Positions 1 to 4,954 of a stretch of DNA of 5,113 nt are shown here, in pieces. The notes beneath the pieces were generated by a model. That model saw only the letters and a program-made list of their open reading frames with translations. It did no database searches and was not told where the DNA came from. Made by a program: the position numbers and the translations under genes. Within the stretch, counting starts at the first letter, position 1, and each line of letters starts with the position of its first letter. Source of the stretch: Candidatus Phaeomarinibacter sp. (GTDB lineage: Bacteria; Pseudomonadota; Alphaproteobacteria; CGMCC-115125); NCBI GenBank assembly GCA_028279995.1, contig JANQMQ010000583.1, positions 1 through 5,113 of the forward strand, written 5' to 3'.

Positions 1-716
1 AGCTCCATCACGAAGCTGGCAAATTCCGGCGGGTTGCCCAGCCGCTTGGGGAACGGCACAGAGGCGGATAGCCCCTGCAGCACTTTCGGTGGCGCGGCCT
101 GCATGGGCGGCGTGGCGAAGATACCAGGCATGATCGAATTCACACGGATGCCCAGATCCATCATGTCGCGCGCCATGGGCAGGACCAGCCCGTTCACGCC
201 CGCTTTGCCGGAGCCATAACCCACCTGCCCCATCTGCGCGTCCTGTGCGGCAACCGATGCTGTCAGGGTAATGACGCCGCGCTCACCATCTTCATTCGGC
301 TCGAGGCTCGCCATGCCCAGCGCCGACAGGGACGCGACCCGGTAGCTTGCCACCAGAATACCGTTGATCGAGTACGCATAGTCTTCCGTTGGAAAACGCA
401 TGAACTCACCGGTCTCGCGGTTGCGGCCGACGGTCTTCTTGCCGCCCTTCGACGTCATGGCGCAGTGCACGAGAATGCGTTCCTGCCCGTGGGCGGCCCG
501 GGCCTTGTCGAACCCTGCGATGACGCTGTCTTCGTCCGTCACATCCACCTTGCAGAACACGCCGCCAATGGAGCTGGCCATTTCCTCGCCGGCCTCTTCA
601 TTGACATCAAAGATCGCGACCTTGACGCCCGCATCGGCCAAAGCCTGTGCGCTGGCCTTGCCAAGTCCGGATGCACCCCCGGTGACGACGGCAGCAGTAG
701 CGCTGTCTATCTGCAT
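1..716 (-). CDS. SDR-family 3-hydroxyacyl-CoA dehydrogenase type II-like protein (C-terminus cut off by the window edge)
   Basis: The reading frame starts at ATG 716-714 and stays open to the left edge, giving 238 residues; related proteins have about 255-265, so roughly 20 C-terminal residues are missing. It is a Rossmann-fold short-chain dehydrogenase. The cofactor motif TGGASGLG is at residues 12-19, and D37 at the end of the second strand points to NAD rather than NADP. The catalytic set is N118, S154, Y167 and K171 (YGSGK). The stretches TASVAAQDAQMGQVGYGSGK and VPFPKRLGNP closely resemble HSD17B10-type 3-hydroxyacyl-CoA dehydrogenases, which oxidise hydroxyacyl-CoA in beta-oxidation and also act on some hydroxysteroids. 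The usual NNAG/NCAG motif reads HCAM here (84-87), and an insert rich in Gly, Lys and Arg follows (about 90-104). It lies 24 nt behind another SDR gene on the same strand, so the two are probably cotranscribed. The exact substrate cannot be read from the sequence; the subfamily is fairly secure. Confidence 0.88.
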   Translation of the reverse strand, partial: MQIDSATAAVVTGGASGLGKASAQALADAGVKVAIFDVNEEAGEEMASSIGGVFCKVDVTDEDSVIAGFDKARAAHGQERILVHCAMTSKGGKKTVGRNRETGEFMRFPTEDYAYSINGILVASYRVASLSALGMASLEPNEDGERGVITLTASVAAQDAQMGQVGYGSGKAGVNGLVLPMARDMMDLGIRVNSIMPGIFATPPMQAAPPKVLQGLSASVPFPKRLGNPPEFASFVME

Positions 717-723
717 GGTATTA

Positions 724-729
724 CTCCCT
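724..729 (-). promoter_or_regulatory. Shine-Dalgarno site of the HSD17B10-like gene
   Basis: On the minus strand this reads AGGGAG, 7 nt before ATG 716-714. It lies in the 24-nt gap after the preceding SDR stop, so the downstream gene has its own initiation site within the operon. Confidence 0.7.
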
Positions 730-740
730 GTACGGATTTT

Positions 741-1577
741 TTAGAGAATGTAGCCGTCGCCGGTGGCGCGGATGGTGATGTCACCGAGAGACACGCCCCA
801 GGGCTGGTTTACGGCCATGACGATGGCGTCGGCGATGTAGCCGGGATCAAGGACCGCATATTCCGCGCTGTTCGGGTCCGCCTCTTCGGCTGACAGCTGG
901 CCTTCGGCATATTTGCCCATGGTCTCGCCATAGCTCAGCGCGTTCTGGCCGAGGATGCCGACGACGGCATCCGGATTGACAACACCTGTGCCTAGCGCTG
1001 TGCCGGGCACGCCCGTTGGCTTGATGATGGTGACCTTGATCTTGCCCTGCGCTTCTACACGCAGGGACTCCGAAAGATAGTTCACCGCCGTCTTGGTGGC
1101 CTGATAGACGCCGGAGCCAAGCACCGGGAAGTTGCCGTAGATCGATGACAGGTTGATCACGTGTCCGCGGCCCTGCTGCATCATCTGGTCATAGACCGCC
1201 GAAATGCCGTTGAGCACGCCCTTGATGTTGACGTCGATGCAGCGTGACCACTGGTCGGCAGCTGCTTCATGATCCGAGAAAAACGCCAGCGGCATGGTGC
1301 CCGCATTGTTGATCATCACGTCGATGGCACCATAGGTATCCACCGCGTGCTTCGCCATGGCGCGCATCTGCGCCAGGTCCGCGACGTTGGTGGCAATGCC
1401 GGATACGCTGCCGCCTGCGTCCGCCACCTGCTGAACGGTTTCCGCAAGCGCTGCTTCATCAATGTCCGCGCAGACAATCTTTGCACCCAGCGCTGACGCC
1501 TTGTGCGCCACGAGACGGCCAAAGCCACCACCGGCACCGGTCACCACGATGACCTTGTTTTCCACATGATTTGTCAC
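741..1577 (-). CDS. Classical SDR-family NAD(P)-dependent oxidoreductase
   Basis: A 278-residue classical short-chain dehydrogenase/reductase, catalysing NAD(P)-linked interconversion of an alcohol and a carbonyl; predicted cytoplasmic, with no signal peptide or membrane segment. Visible motifs are the cofactor loop TGAGGGFG (13-20), acidic D38 after the second strand (favours NAD), NNAG (90-93), and the catalytic set N117, S145, Y158, K162 (YQATK, with the Ser 13 residues before the Tyr). After the usual PTGVPGT segment (187-193), a longer substrate loop rich in Gly, Glu and Asn runs over about 194-245, so the protein exceeds the usual 250 residues. I chose GTG 1577-1575 because GGGAGGA lies 9 nt upstream. 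The frame extends to another GTG at 1622, but that has no SD and adds 15 residues unlike an SDR N-terminus. It leads the two-gene SDR operon. The substrate is unknown; family assignment is secure. Confidence 0.9.
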   Translation of the reverse strand: MTNHVENKVIVVTGAGGGFGRLVAHKASALGAKIVCADIDEAALAETVQQVADAGGSVSGIATNVADLAQMRAMAKHAVDTYGAIDVMINNAGTMPLAFFSDHEAAADQWSRCIDVNIKGVLNGISAVYDQMMQQGRGHVINLSSIYGNFPVLGSGVYQATKTAVNYLSESLRVEAQGKIKVTIIKPTGVPGTALGTGVVNPDAVVGILGQNALSYGETMGKYAEGQLSAEEADPNSAEYAVLDPGYIADAIVMAVNQPWGVSLGDITIRATGDGYIL

Positions 1578-1586
1578 AGCGTGTCG

Positions 1587-1593
1587 TCCTCCC
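1587..1593 (-). promoter_or_regulatory. Shine-Dalgarno site that fixes the GTG start of the first SDR
   Basis: The minus strand reads GGGAGGA, the strongest SD in the window, 9 nt before GTG 1577-1575. It supports the 278-residue protein over the longer 293-residue reading from GTG 1622. Confidence 0.75.
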
Positions 1594-1644
1594 GATGTTT
1601 CTTTTACCGGGAAGACTGGCACGCGGATGTGTGTGCGCCAAACC

Positions 1645-1676
1645 CGTCAGGCCTGACGTAGGGGAATCAGCGCTGA
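1645..1676. promoter_or_regulatory. Candidate operator: two TCAGNNCTGA palindromes 20 bp apart
   Basis: The gap between the regulator gene and the SDR operon holds two perfect palindromes of one pattern. TCAGGCCTGA (1647-1656) sits inside the 14-bp palindrome CGTCAGGCCTGACG (1645-1658), and TCAGCGCTGA lies at 1667-1676. They share 8 of 10 bases and their centres are exactly 20 bp apart, about two helical turns, 74 and 94 bp upstream of the SDR start. That is the geometry expected for two dimers of a repressor or activator bound on one DNA face. The binding protein is unknown. The motif differs from the AGTCCA repeat next to the HxlR gene, so a different regulator is likely. No T-tract follows either palindrome on the transcribed strand, which argues against an ordinary terminator. 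Confidence 0.45.
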
Positions 1677-1712
1677 AAGAAGGGACGGCATCTGGCGTGT
1701 CAGGACGCGCAG

Positions 1713-1736
1713 GTCACGATGCACATGTCACGATGC
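1713..1736. repeat. 10-bp direct repeat GTCACGATGC, two copies
   Basis: GTCACGATGC occurs at 1713-1722 and again at 1727-1736, a 14-bp period. The right copy contains the last codons and stop of the HxlR gene and the left copy lies just past the stop. It looks like a small local duplication; no function is evident. Confidence 0.5.
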
Positions 1737-2222
1737 GTAAGTGAACGGCCCACGCTTCACTTCTGGGAAGCGGTCATCTGGTGCCCGCTTGCGCGCTTCG
1801 ACGTCTCTCGGGTTCACCGGCTCGCCACACTCACTGCAGTGCATGACACCATGAAAGTCGTGGCCGCAGGTCTTGTGACGGCGCAGGATCGGTGCGCCCG
1901 CCTCGTCAGAGTAATGCTCATCGCCCCAGTCCAGCAAAGCGATGATGGCCGGGTACAAGCCAACGCCCTTCTCGGTCAGGCGGTATTCAAAGCGCCGCGG
2001 ACCATCCTGATACTGCCTCTGGGTCAGGACGCCATGCTCTTCCAGCAGCTTCAGGCGATTGGCAAGGGTCGTGCGGGAGATGCCCAAGCGTTTCTGAAAA
2101 TCGTCAAACCGGCGCACGCCGAGAAACACATCACTCAGAATGACCAGTGTCCAACGATCACCCAGCACAACTGACGTCCGGGCCATAGAGCATTGCTGCT
2201 CAGGCAGGTCTTCCCATTTCAT
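1728..2222 (-). CDS. HxlR-family winged helix-turn-helix regulator with a C-terminal Cys/His cluster
   Basis: A 164-residue DNA-binding regulator. Residues about 11-100 form the HxlR domain: C11 opens the conserved CSMARTSVVLGDRWTLVIL segment, the recognition region LGISRTTLANRLKLLEEHG covers 47-64, and the wing follows at about 65-83. HxlR proteins act as dimers, and some (YodB, HypR) sense oxidants or electrophiles through an N-terminal cysteine comparable to C11. Beyond the core, 116-140 carries C119, C129 and C132 with H116, H121, H124 and H128, resembling a small zinc-ribbon-like knuckle. I chose ATG 2222-2220 because GGAG lies 7 nt upstream and the HxlR homology begins there; the frame stays open to 2729, but that part is antisense to the hydratase-like gene. 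Being divergent from that gene, with an inverted repeat between them, it probably regulates the gene and itself. The inducer is unknown. Confidence 0.9.
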   Translation of the reverse strand: MKWEDLPEQQCSMARTSVVLGDRWTLVILSDVFLGVRRFDDFQKRLGISRTTLANRLKLLEEHGVLTQRQYQDGPRRFEYRLTEKGVGLYPAIIALLDWGDEHYSDEAGAPILRRHKTCGHDFHGVMHCSECGEPVNPRDVEARKRAPDDRFPEVKRGPFTYAS

Positions 2223-2229
2223 CTTCGGT

Positions 2230-2233
2230 CTCC
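2230..2233 (-). promoter_or_regulatory. Shine-Dalgarno site that fixes the HxlR start
   Basis: The minus strand reads GGAG, 7 nt before ATG 2222-2220. It supports the 164-residue regulator rather than any longer reading that would run into the divergent gene. Confidence 0.6.
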
Positions 2234-2288
2234 GGGCTCGCTCTCCCGGCGGTCGATCACGCACCGCCGAAATTGATTCTTCGGCATC

Positions 2289-2317
2289 TTTGTAGCATGG
2301 GGACTCGACTAAGTCCA
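2289..2317 (-). promoter_or_regulatory. Candidate promoter of the HxlR gene
   Basis: On the minus strand, TGGACT (2317-2312) resembles a -35 box and TACAAA (2294-2289) a -10 box matching 4 of 6 consensus bases, with a 17-bp spacer. The -35 box is the left arm of the inverted repeat at 2312-2328, so a protein bound there would block it. It is read by eye against sigma-70 consensus, which many alphaproteobacterial promoters follow loosely. Confidence 0.3.
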
Positions 2318-2328
2318 GATATTGGACT
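2301..2328. promoter_or_regulatory. Candidate HxlR operator: AGTCCA-N5-TGGACT plus an upstream half-site
   Basis: A perfect 6-bp inverted repeat, AGTCCA (2312-2317) and TGGACT (2323-2328), is separated by GATAT. A third half-site, GGACT at 2301-2305, pairs with AGTCC at 2312-2316, so half-sites start at 2301, 2312 and 2323, an 11-bp step close to one helical turn. GACTAA is also directly repeated at 2307-2312 and 2325-2330. The cluster lies in the 154-bp divergent gap over the plausible -35 regions of both genes. HxlR regulators commonly bind such repeats near their own gene, so this is the best operator candidate; binding is inferred. Confidence 0.5.
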
Positions 2329-2350
2329 AACTTGATCCGACTTGTGGATT
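2322..2350 (+). promoter_or_regulatory. Weak candidate promoter of the hydratase-like operon
   Basis: TTGGAC (2322-2327) could serve as a -35 box and TGGATT (2345-2350), matching only 3 of 6 consensus bases, as a -10 box, with a 17-bp spacer. The -35 box overlaps the right arm of the AGTCCA inverted repeat. Transcription would start near 2357, leaving a leader of about 20 nt. The weak -10 box would fit a promoter that needs activation, but this remains a by-eye call. Confidence 0.22.
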
Positions 2351-2364
2351 CAACAAACCCGGAC

Positions 2365-2368
2365 AGGA
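2365..2368 (+). promoter_or_regulatory. Shine-Dalgarno site that fixes the hydratase-like start
   Basis: AGGA lies 8 nt before ATG 2377-2379. It favours this start over the upstream in-frame TTG at 2332, which would add 15 residues and place its codon almost against the operator. Confidence 0.6.
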
Positions 2369-2376
2369 CCGTCATC

Positions 2377-4662
2377 ATGCCCGCAGCAGCGCCCTTCAAC
2401 CCGGAAGACATAGCAAACGCGAAATACACGGAACGGCCCGTCAAGGAGGGTGTGACCACCAAGAAACTGATCTGCGCCGCCTGCGACATCGCCTGCACGG
2501 TTGTCGGCGAAGTCCAGAAGGGGCGGGTCACCAAGGTGCGGTCTTCGGACAACCCCATCTTCCGCGATAATATCTGTATGAAGGGCATCATCGCGCCCAA
2601 GGGCCTCGCCAATCCCACCCGCATTCTCCACCCCATGAAGCGCGTCGGCGAACGCGGCTCGGGCGAATGGGAACAGGTCACCTGGGAAGAGGCGATGAGC
2701 GATATCGGATCGCGTCTCAAGAAGGTCATTGCAGATCACGGGCCGGAAGCCTGGGCGGTTTCCACCAGTCAGTGGAACACGTCAACCGACCACGGCCTTG
2801 GCCGCCGCATCATGAACCATGTGGGCTCACCCAACTGGATCAGTGGTGTGGCGCTGTGTGCGGGCAATACGGCGGCGGTCAACCGTTTCACCTATGGATG
2901 GTTCCCGTTCGGCGACTTTGCCAATACCAAGTGCATTGTGCTGATGGGCCACAACCCGCGCCGGCACAGCTGGACGCCGCTCTACAATTCCATCCGCGGG
3001 GCACAGGCCAAGGGCGCGAAACTCATCGTCATGGATCCGCGCCGCAGCTCCAGTGCCGAACGGGCAGACATCTGGCTGCCACTCAAGGTGGGCAGTGACG
3101 CCGCCATGATGTTCGGCTGGCTCAAGGTCATCATCGACGAAGAGCTGTACGACAAAGAGTTCGTCAAGACCTGGACCATCGGCTTTGAAGATCTGAAAAA
3201 GCGCGTCGACGAGTTTCCGCTGGAGCGCGTCGCCAAACTCACCGGCTGTGACCCGGAGATGATCGCCGAAGCCGCCCGGGTTTATGCGACCAGCGGACCT
3301 GCGGTCATTCCGTGGACGCCGATCACCGACATGCAGCGCAACAGCACGTCGGGCATTCGTCTGCAAACCATCCTGCGCGCCATCTGCGGCAATCTGGATG
3401 TGCCTGGCGGCGAGCTGCTGCAGGGCTTCAACCCGGACATCATCAACGAATCCGAAATCGAGATGCACCACGTGCTCTCGGACGAGCAGAAGATGAAGCA
3501 GCTGGGCTCTAAGGATCATCCCGCGTTCACCTATCGCGGCCAGCTTCCCTTCCGCGAACCCACCAAGCGCGTCTATGGACAGGAATATGCCAACCTCGTG
3601 ATGGGCTGCCACATGGCGACACCGTCCGAGACGTTCAAGGCGATGGCGGGCGAAGGCGAGTATCCGGTGAAGGCGTTCTTCTTCCTCGGCAACAATCCGC
3701 TCCTCAGCTACGCGAACATGCCGCTTATTCAAAAGGCGATGATGAACCAGGACCTTATCGTGGCGCATGAGCAGTTCATGACGCCGTCCGCGCAACTGGC
3801 GGACTATGTCCTGCCGGCAGATAGCTGGCTCGAACGCCCCTGGCTGCACGACATGTTCGGCTGGATGTCGACCGTGCGCTTTTCTGAAAAGGCGATGGAC
3901 CCTCCCGGTGAGTGCCGCAGCACGTTCGAGTTCTGGAAAGGGATTGCCGGGGCGCTCGACATGCCCGACGTCGTTCCCTGGGACACGCTTGAGGACTTTT
4001 ATGACTACCGCGTCGCGCGCACGGGCATGACATGGGAAGAGATTGTCCAGACGGAGGTCCACTTCAAGAAACCGGCTTTCAGGACCTATGAGAAGAACGG
4101 TTTCGCGACACCCAGCGGCAAGGTCGAGCTGACATCATCCATTCTTGAAGACCTCGGCTTTGATCCCCTGCCCTATTTCCGCGAGGACCCGCCCAAGGAC
4201 CCCGATTATCCGCTGATGATGTTCACCGGCGTGCGGGAAGACGGGTTCTTCCAGACCGGTCACCGGCACATCCCCGAAATGCGCGCGCGCCATCCGGAAC
4301 CTGAAATCTATCTCAATGCCAAGACGGCGGCTGTCCGCGGCGTCAAGGAAGGTGAATGGGTCACGGTCGAGAACCAGCTTGGCAGCATCAAGGCTAAGCT
4401 CGCCATCAAGGACGCCATGCCGGATGATCTGGTGCGTGTGCCGCATGGATGGTGGAAGCCGGAGATGCAGCAGGGCGTCGGCCATCTCAGCGGCGCGCTG
4501 GACTATGGCGACTCGCAGCTGTGCCGCGATGACGCGGATTTCCTCGACCGCGAGCAGGGCATTCCGCACATCAAGGGCATTCCCTGCCGGGTTGTGCCGC
4601 TGGTGGCTGATGCGCCTGTCAAAGCTGAAGCCAAACGTCCCGTCATGGAGCCTGCCGAATGA
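2377..4662 (+). CDS. Acetylene hydratase-like Mo/W-bis-pterin iron-sulfur enzyme (DMSO reductase superfamily)
   Basis: A 761-residue soluble enzyme; no Tat or Sec signal, so cytoplasmic. The N-terminal 4Fe-4S motif is C33-x2-C36-x3-C40-x26-C67, followed by K69. The molybdopterin core covers about 75-560 and the C-terminal dinucleotide-binding domain about 612-740 (starting near YPLMMFTGVRED). C161, in SPNWISGVALCAGNTA, sits where cysteine ligates the metal; its codon is TGT, so it is not selenocysteine. From memory of Pelobacter acetylene hydratase (about 730 residues), matches include LYDKEFV, TDMQ, QFMTP-AQLADYVLP and WLERP. D37 matches catalytic Asp13, C161 Cys141, W199 Trp179, W313 Trp293 and W484 Trp472, with a constant offset of 20 from C161 to W313. 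A162 replaces Ile142. No electron-transfer subunit is adjacent, which fits a non-redox hydration. Superfamily is certain, the hydratase-like clade likely, the actual substrate unknown. It is first in an operon with a small coupled gene. Confidence 0.92.
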   Translation: MPAAAPFNPEDIANAKYTERPVKEGVTTKKLICAACDIACTVVGEVQKGRVTKVRSSDNPIFRDNICMKGIIAPKGLANPTRILHPMKRVGERGSGEWEQVTWEEAMSDIGSRLKKVIADHGPEAWAVSTSQWNTSTDHGLGRRIMNHVGSPNWISGVALCAGNTAAVNRFTYGWFPFGDFANTKCIVLMGHNPRRHSWTPLYNSIRGAQAKGAKLIVMDPRRSSSAERADIWLPLKVGSDAAMMFGWLKVIIDEELYDKEFVKTWTIGFEDLKKRVDEFPLERVAKLTGCDPEMIAEAARVYATSGPAVIPWTPITDMQRNSTSGIRLQTILRAICGNLDVPGGELLQGFNPDIINESEIEMHHVLSDEQKMKQLGSKDHPAFTYRGQLPFREPTKRVYGQEYANLVMGCHMATPSETFKAMAGEGEYPVKAFFFLGNNPLLSYANMPLIQKAMMNQDLIVAHEQFMTPSAQLADYVLPADSWLERPWLHDMFGWMSTVRFSEKAMDPPGECRSTFEFWKGIAGALDMPDVVPWDTLEDFYDYRVARTGMTWEEIVQTEVHFKKPAFRTYEKNGFATPSGKVELTSSILEDLGFDPLPYFREDPPKDPDYPLMMFTGVREDGFFQTGHRHIPEMRARHPEPEIYLNAKTAAVRGVKEGEWVTVENQLGSIKAKLAIKDAMPDDLVRVPHGWWKPEMQQGVGHLSGALDYGDSQLCRDDADFLDREQGIPHIKGIPCRVVPLVADAPVKAEAKRPVMEPAE
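4647..4650 (+). promoter_or_regulatory. Shine-Dalgarno site of the 78-residue protein, inside the preceding gene
   Basis: GGAG lies 8 nt before ATG 4659-4661 and within the final codons of the hydratase-like gene. Together with the ATGA stop/start overlap it supports coupled translation of the two proteins. Confidence 0.6.
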
Positions 4663-4895
4663 GCCTGACCGACAAAGAAATCCGCAAGCAGGAGCGCAGC
4701 GCCCGGCTGATGATCTGGATGGCTGCGCGCAGTTCCCGCAACAAGACCTTCATCGACCGGATGTGCCGCAAGCTCATCGTACGCGCCACCACCGTCGACC
4801 CGGAGAAGGACTTCATGCGGGACCCGCTCATCGACAATGATGAAGGGTTTGATCCGGATGAACTCGACAGGTACCAGCGCGGCGAAACGGCCTAG
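4659..4895 (+). CDS. Small uncharacterised protein translationally coupled to the hydratase-like enzyme
   Basis: A 78-residue protein I do not recognise. Its ATG overlaps the upstream TGA (ATGA) and it has a GGAG site 8 nt upstream, so it is a genuine, coupled gene. The N-terminal two thirds (about 3-46) are basic and probably helical, with MIWMAARSSRNKTFIDRM (18-35) as the most hydrophobic part; this is too short and charged for a membrane segment. C36 is the only cysteine. The rest is acidic, with DPEKDFMRDPLIDNDEGFDP (47-66) followed by a short polar end. There is no signal peptide or metal motif. Coupling to a complex metalloenzyme makes a dedicated subunit, maturation helper or chaperone plausible, but this is guilt by association only. 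It is too short and lacks the features of known NapD-type or TorD-type chaperones. Confidence 0.8.
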   Translation: MSLTDKEIRKQERSARLMIWMAARSSRNKTFIDRMCRKLIVRATTVDPEKDFMRDPLIDNDEGFDPDELDRYQRGETA

Positions 4896-4920
4896 CGCCA
4901 CCTGCGAGAGAACCAACACG

Positions 4921-4954
4921 AAAAAAGCGTCCGGCTTACTCGCCGGGCGCTTTT
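4921..4954. terminator. Hairpin terminator, probably bidirectional
   Basis: GCGTCCGGC (4927-4935) pairs with GCCGGGCGC (4942-4950) through nine pairs, one of them T-G, around the 6-nt loop TTACTC. Six A precede the stem and four T follow, so it can work on both strands; the T-run on the plus strand is short (TTTTG) but the A/T pairs extend the stem. It lies 26 nt past the stop of the 78-residue gene and ends the hydratase-like operon. It also overlaps the end of the convergent M20 peptidase gene, whose TAA stop is in the loop. Confidence 0.8.

Noticed and set aside
465..893. 142-codon plus-strand frame across the two SDR genes
   Set aside because: It is antisense to both SDRs and bridges their intergenic gap; no recognisable protein features.
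1578..1622. Upstream GTG start of the first SDR
   Set aside because: There is no SD before it, and the SD of the GTG at 1577 lies inside this stretch.
1645..1658. Palindrome CGTCAGGCCTGACG as a terminator of the HxlR gene
   Set aside because: It can fold into a hairpin, but on the transcribed strand it is followed by GGGTTTGG rather than a T-run, and its near copy 20 bp away suits an operator better.
1696..1709. Possible small hairpin GCGT-N6-ACGC after the HxlR stop
   Set aside because: Only four pairs and no T-tract; too weak to call.
1719..2174. 151-codon plus-strand frame opposite the HxlR gene
   Set aside because: It is the reverse shadow of a gene with clear HxlR motifs; no independent start signal or family resemblance.
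2332..2376. Upstream TTG start for the hydratase-like enzyme
   Set aside because: TTG at 2332 has no good SD and lies against the operator; ATG 2377 has AGGA 8 nt upstream and already precedes all conserved sequence.
2223..2729. N-terminal extension of the HxlR regulator by 169 residues
   Set aside because: The extension is antisense to the hydratase-like gene and crosses the promoter region; the HxlR homology and an SD site both place the start at 2222.
2827..4062. A 411-codon open frame on the minus strand inside the hydratase-like gene
   Set aside because: It is antisense to a clearly recognisable enzyme; its His/Arg-rich, low-complexity composition is typical of reverse frames in GC-rich genes, and no family motif is visible.
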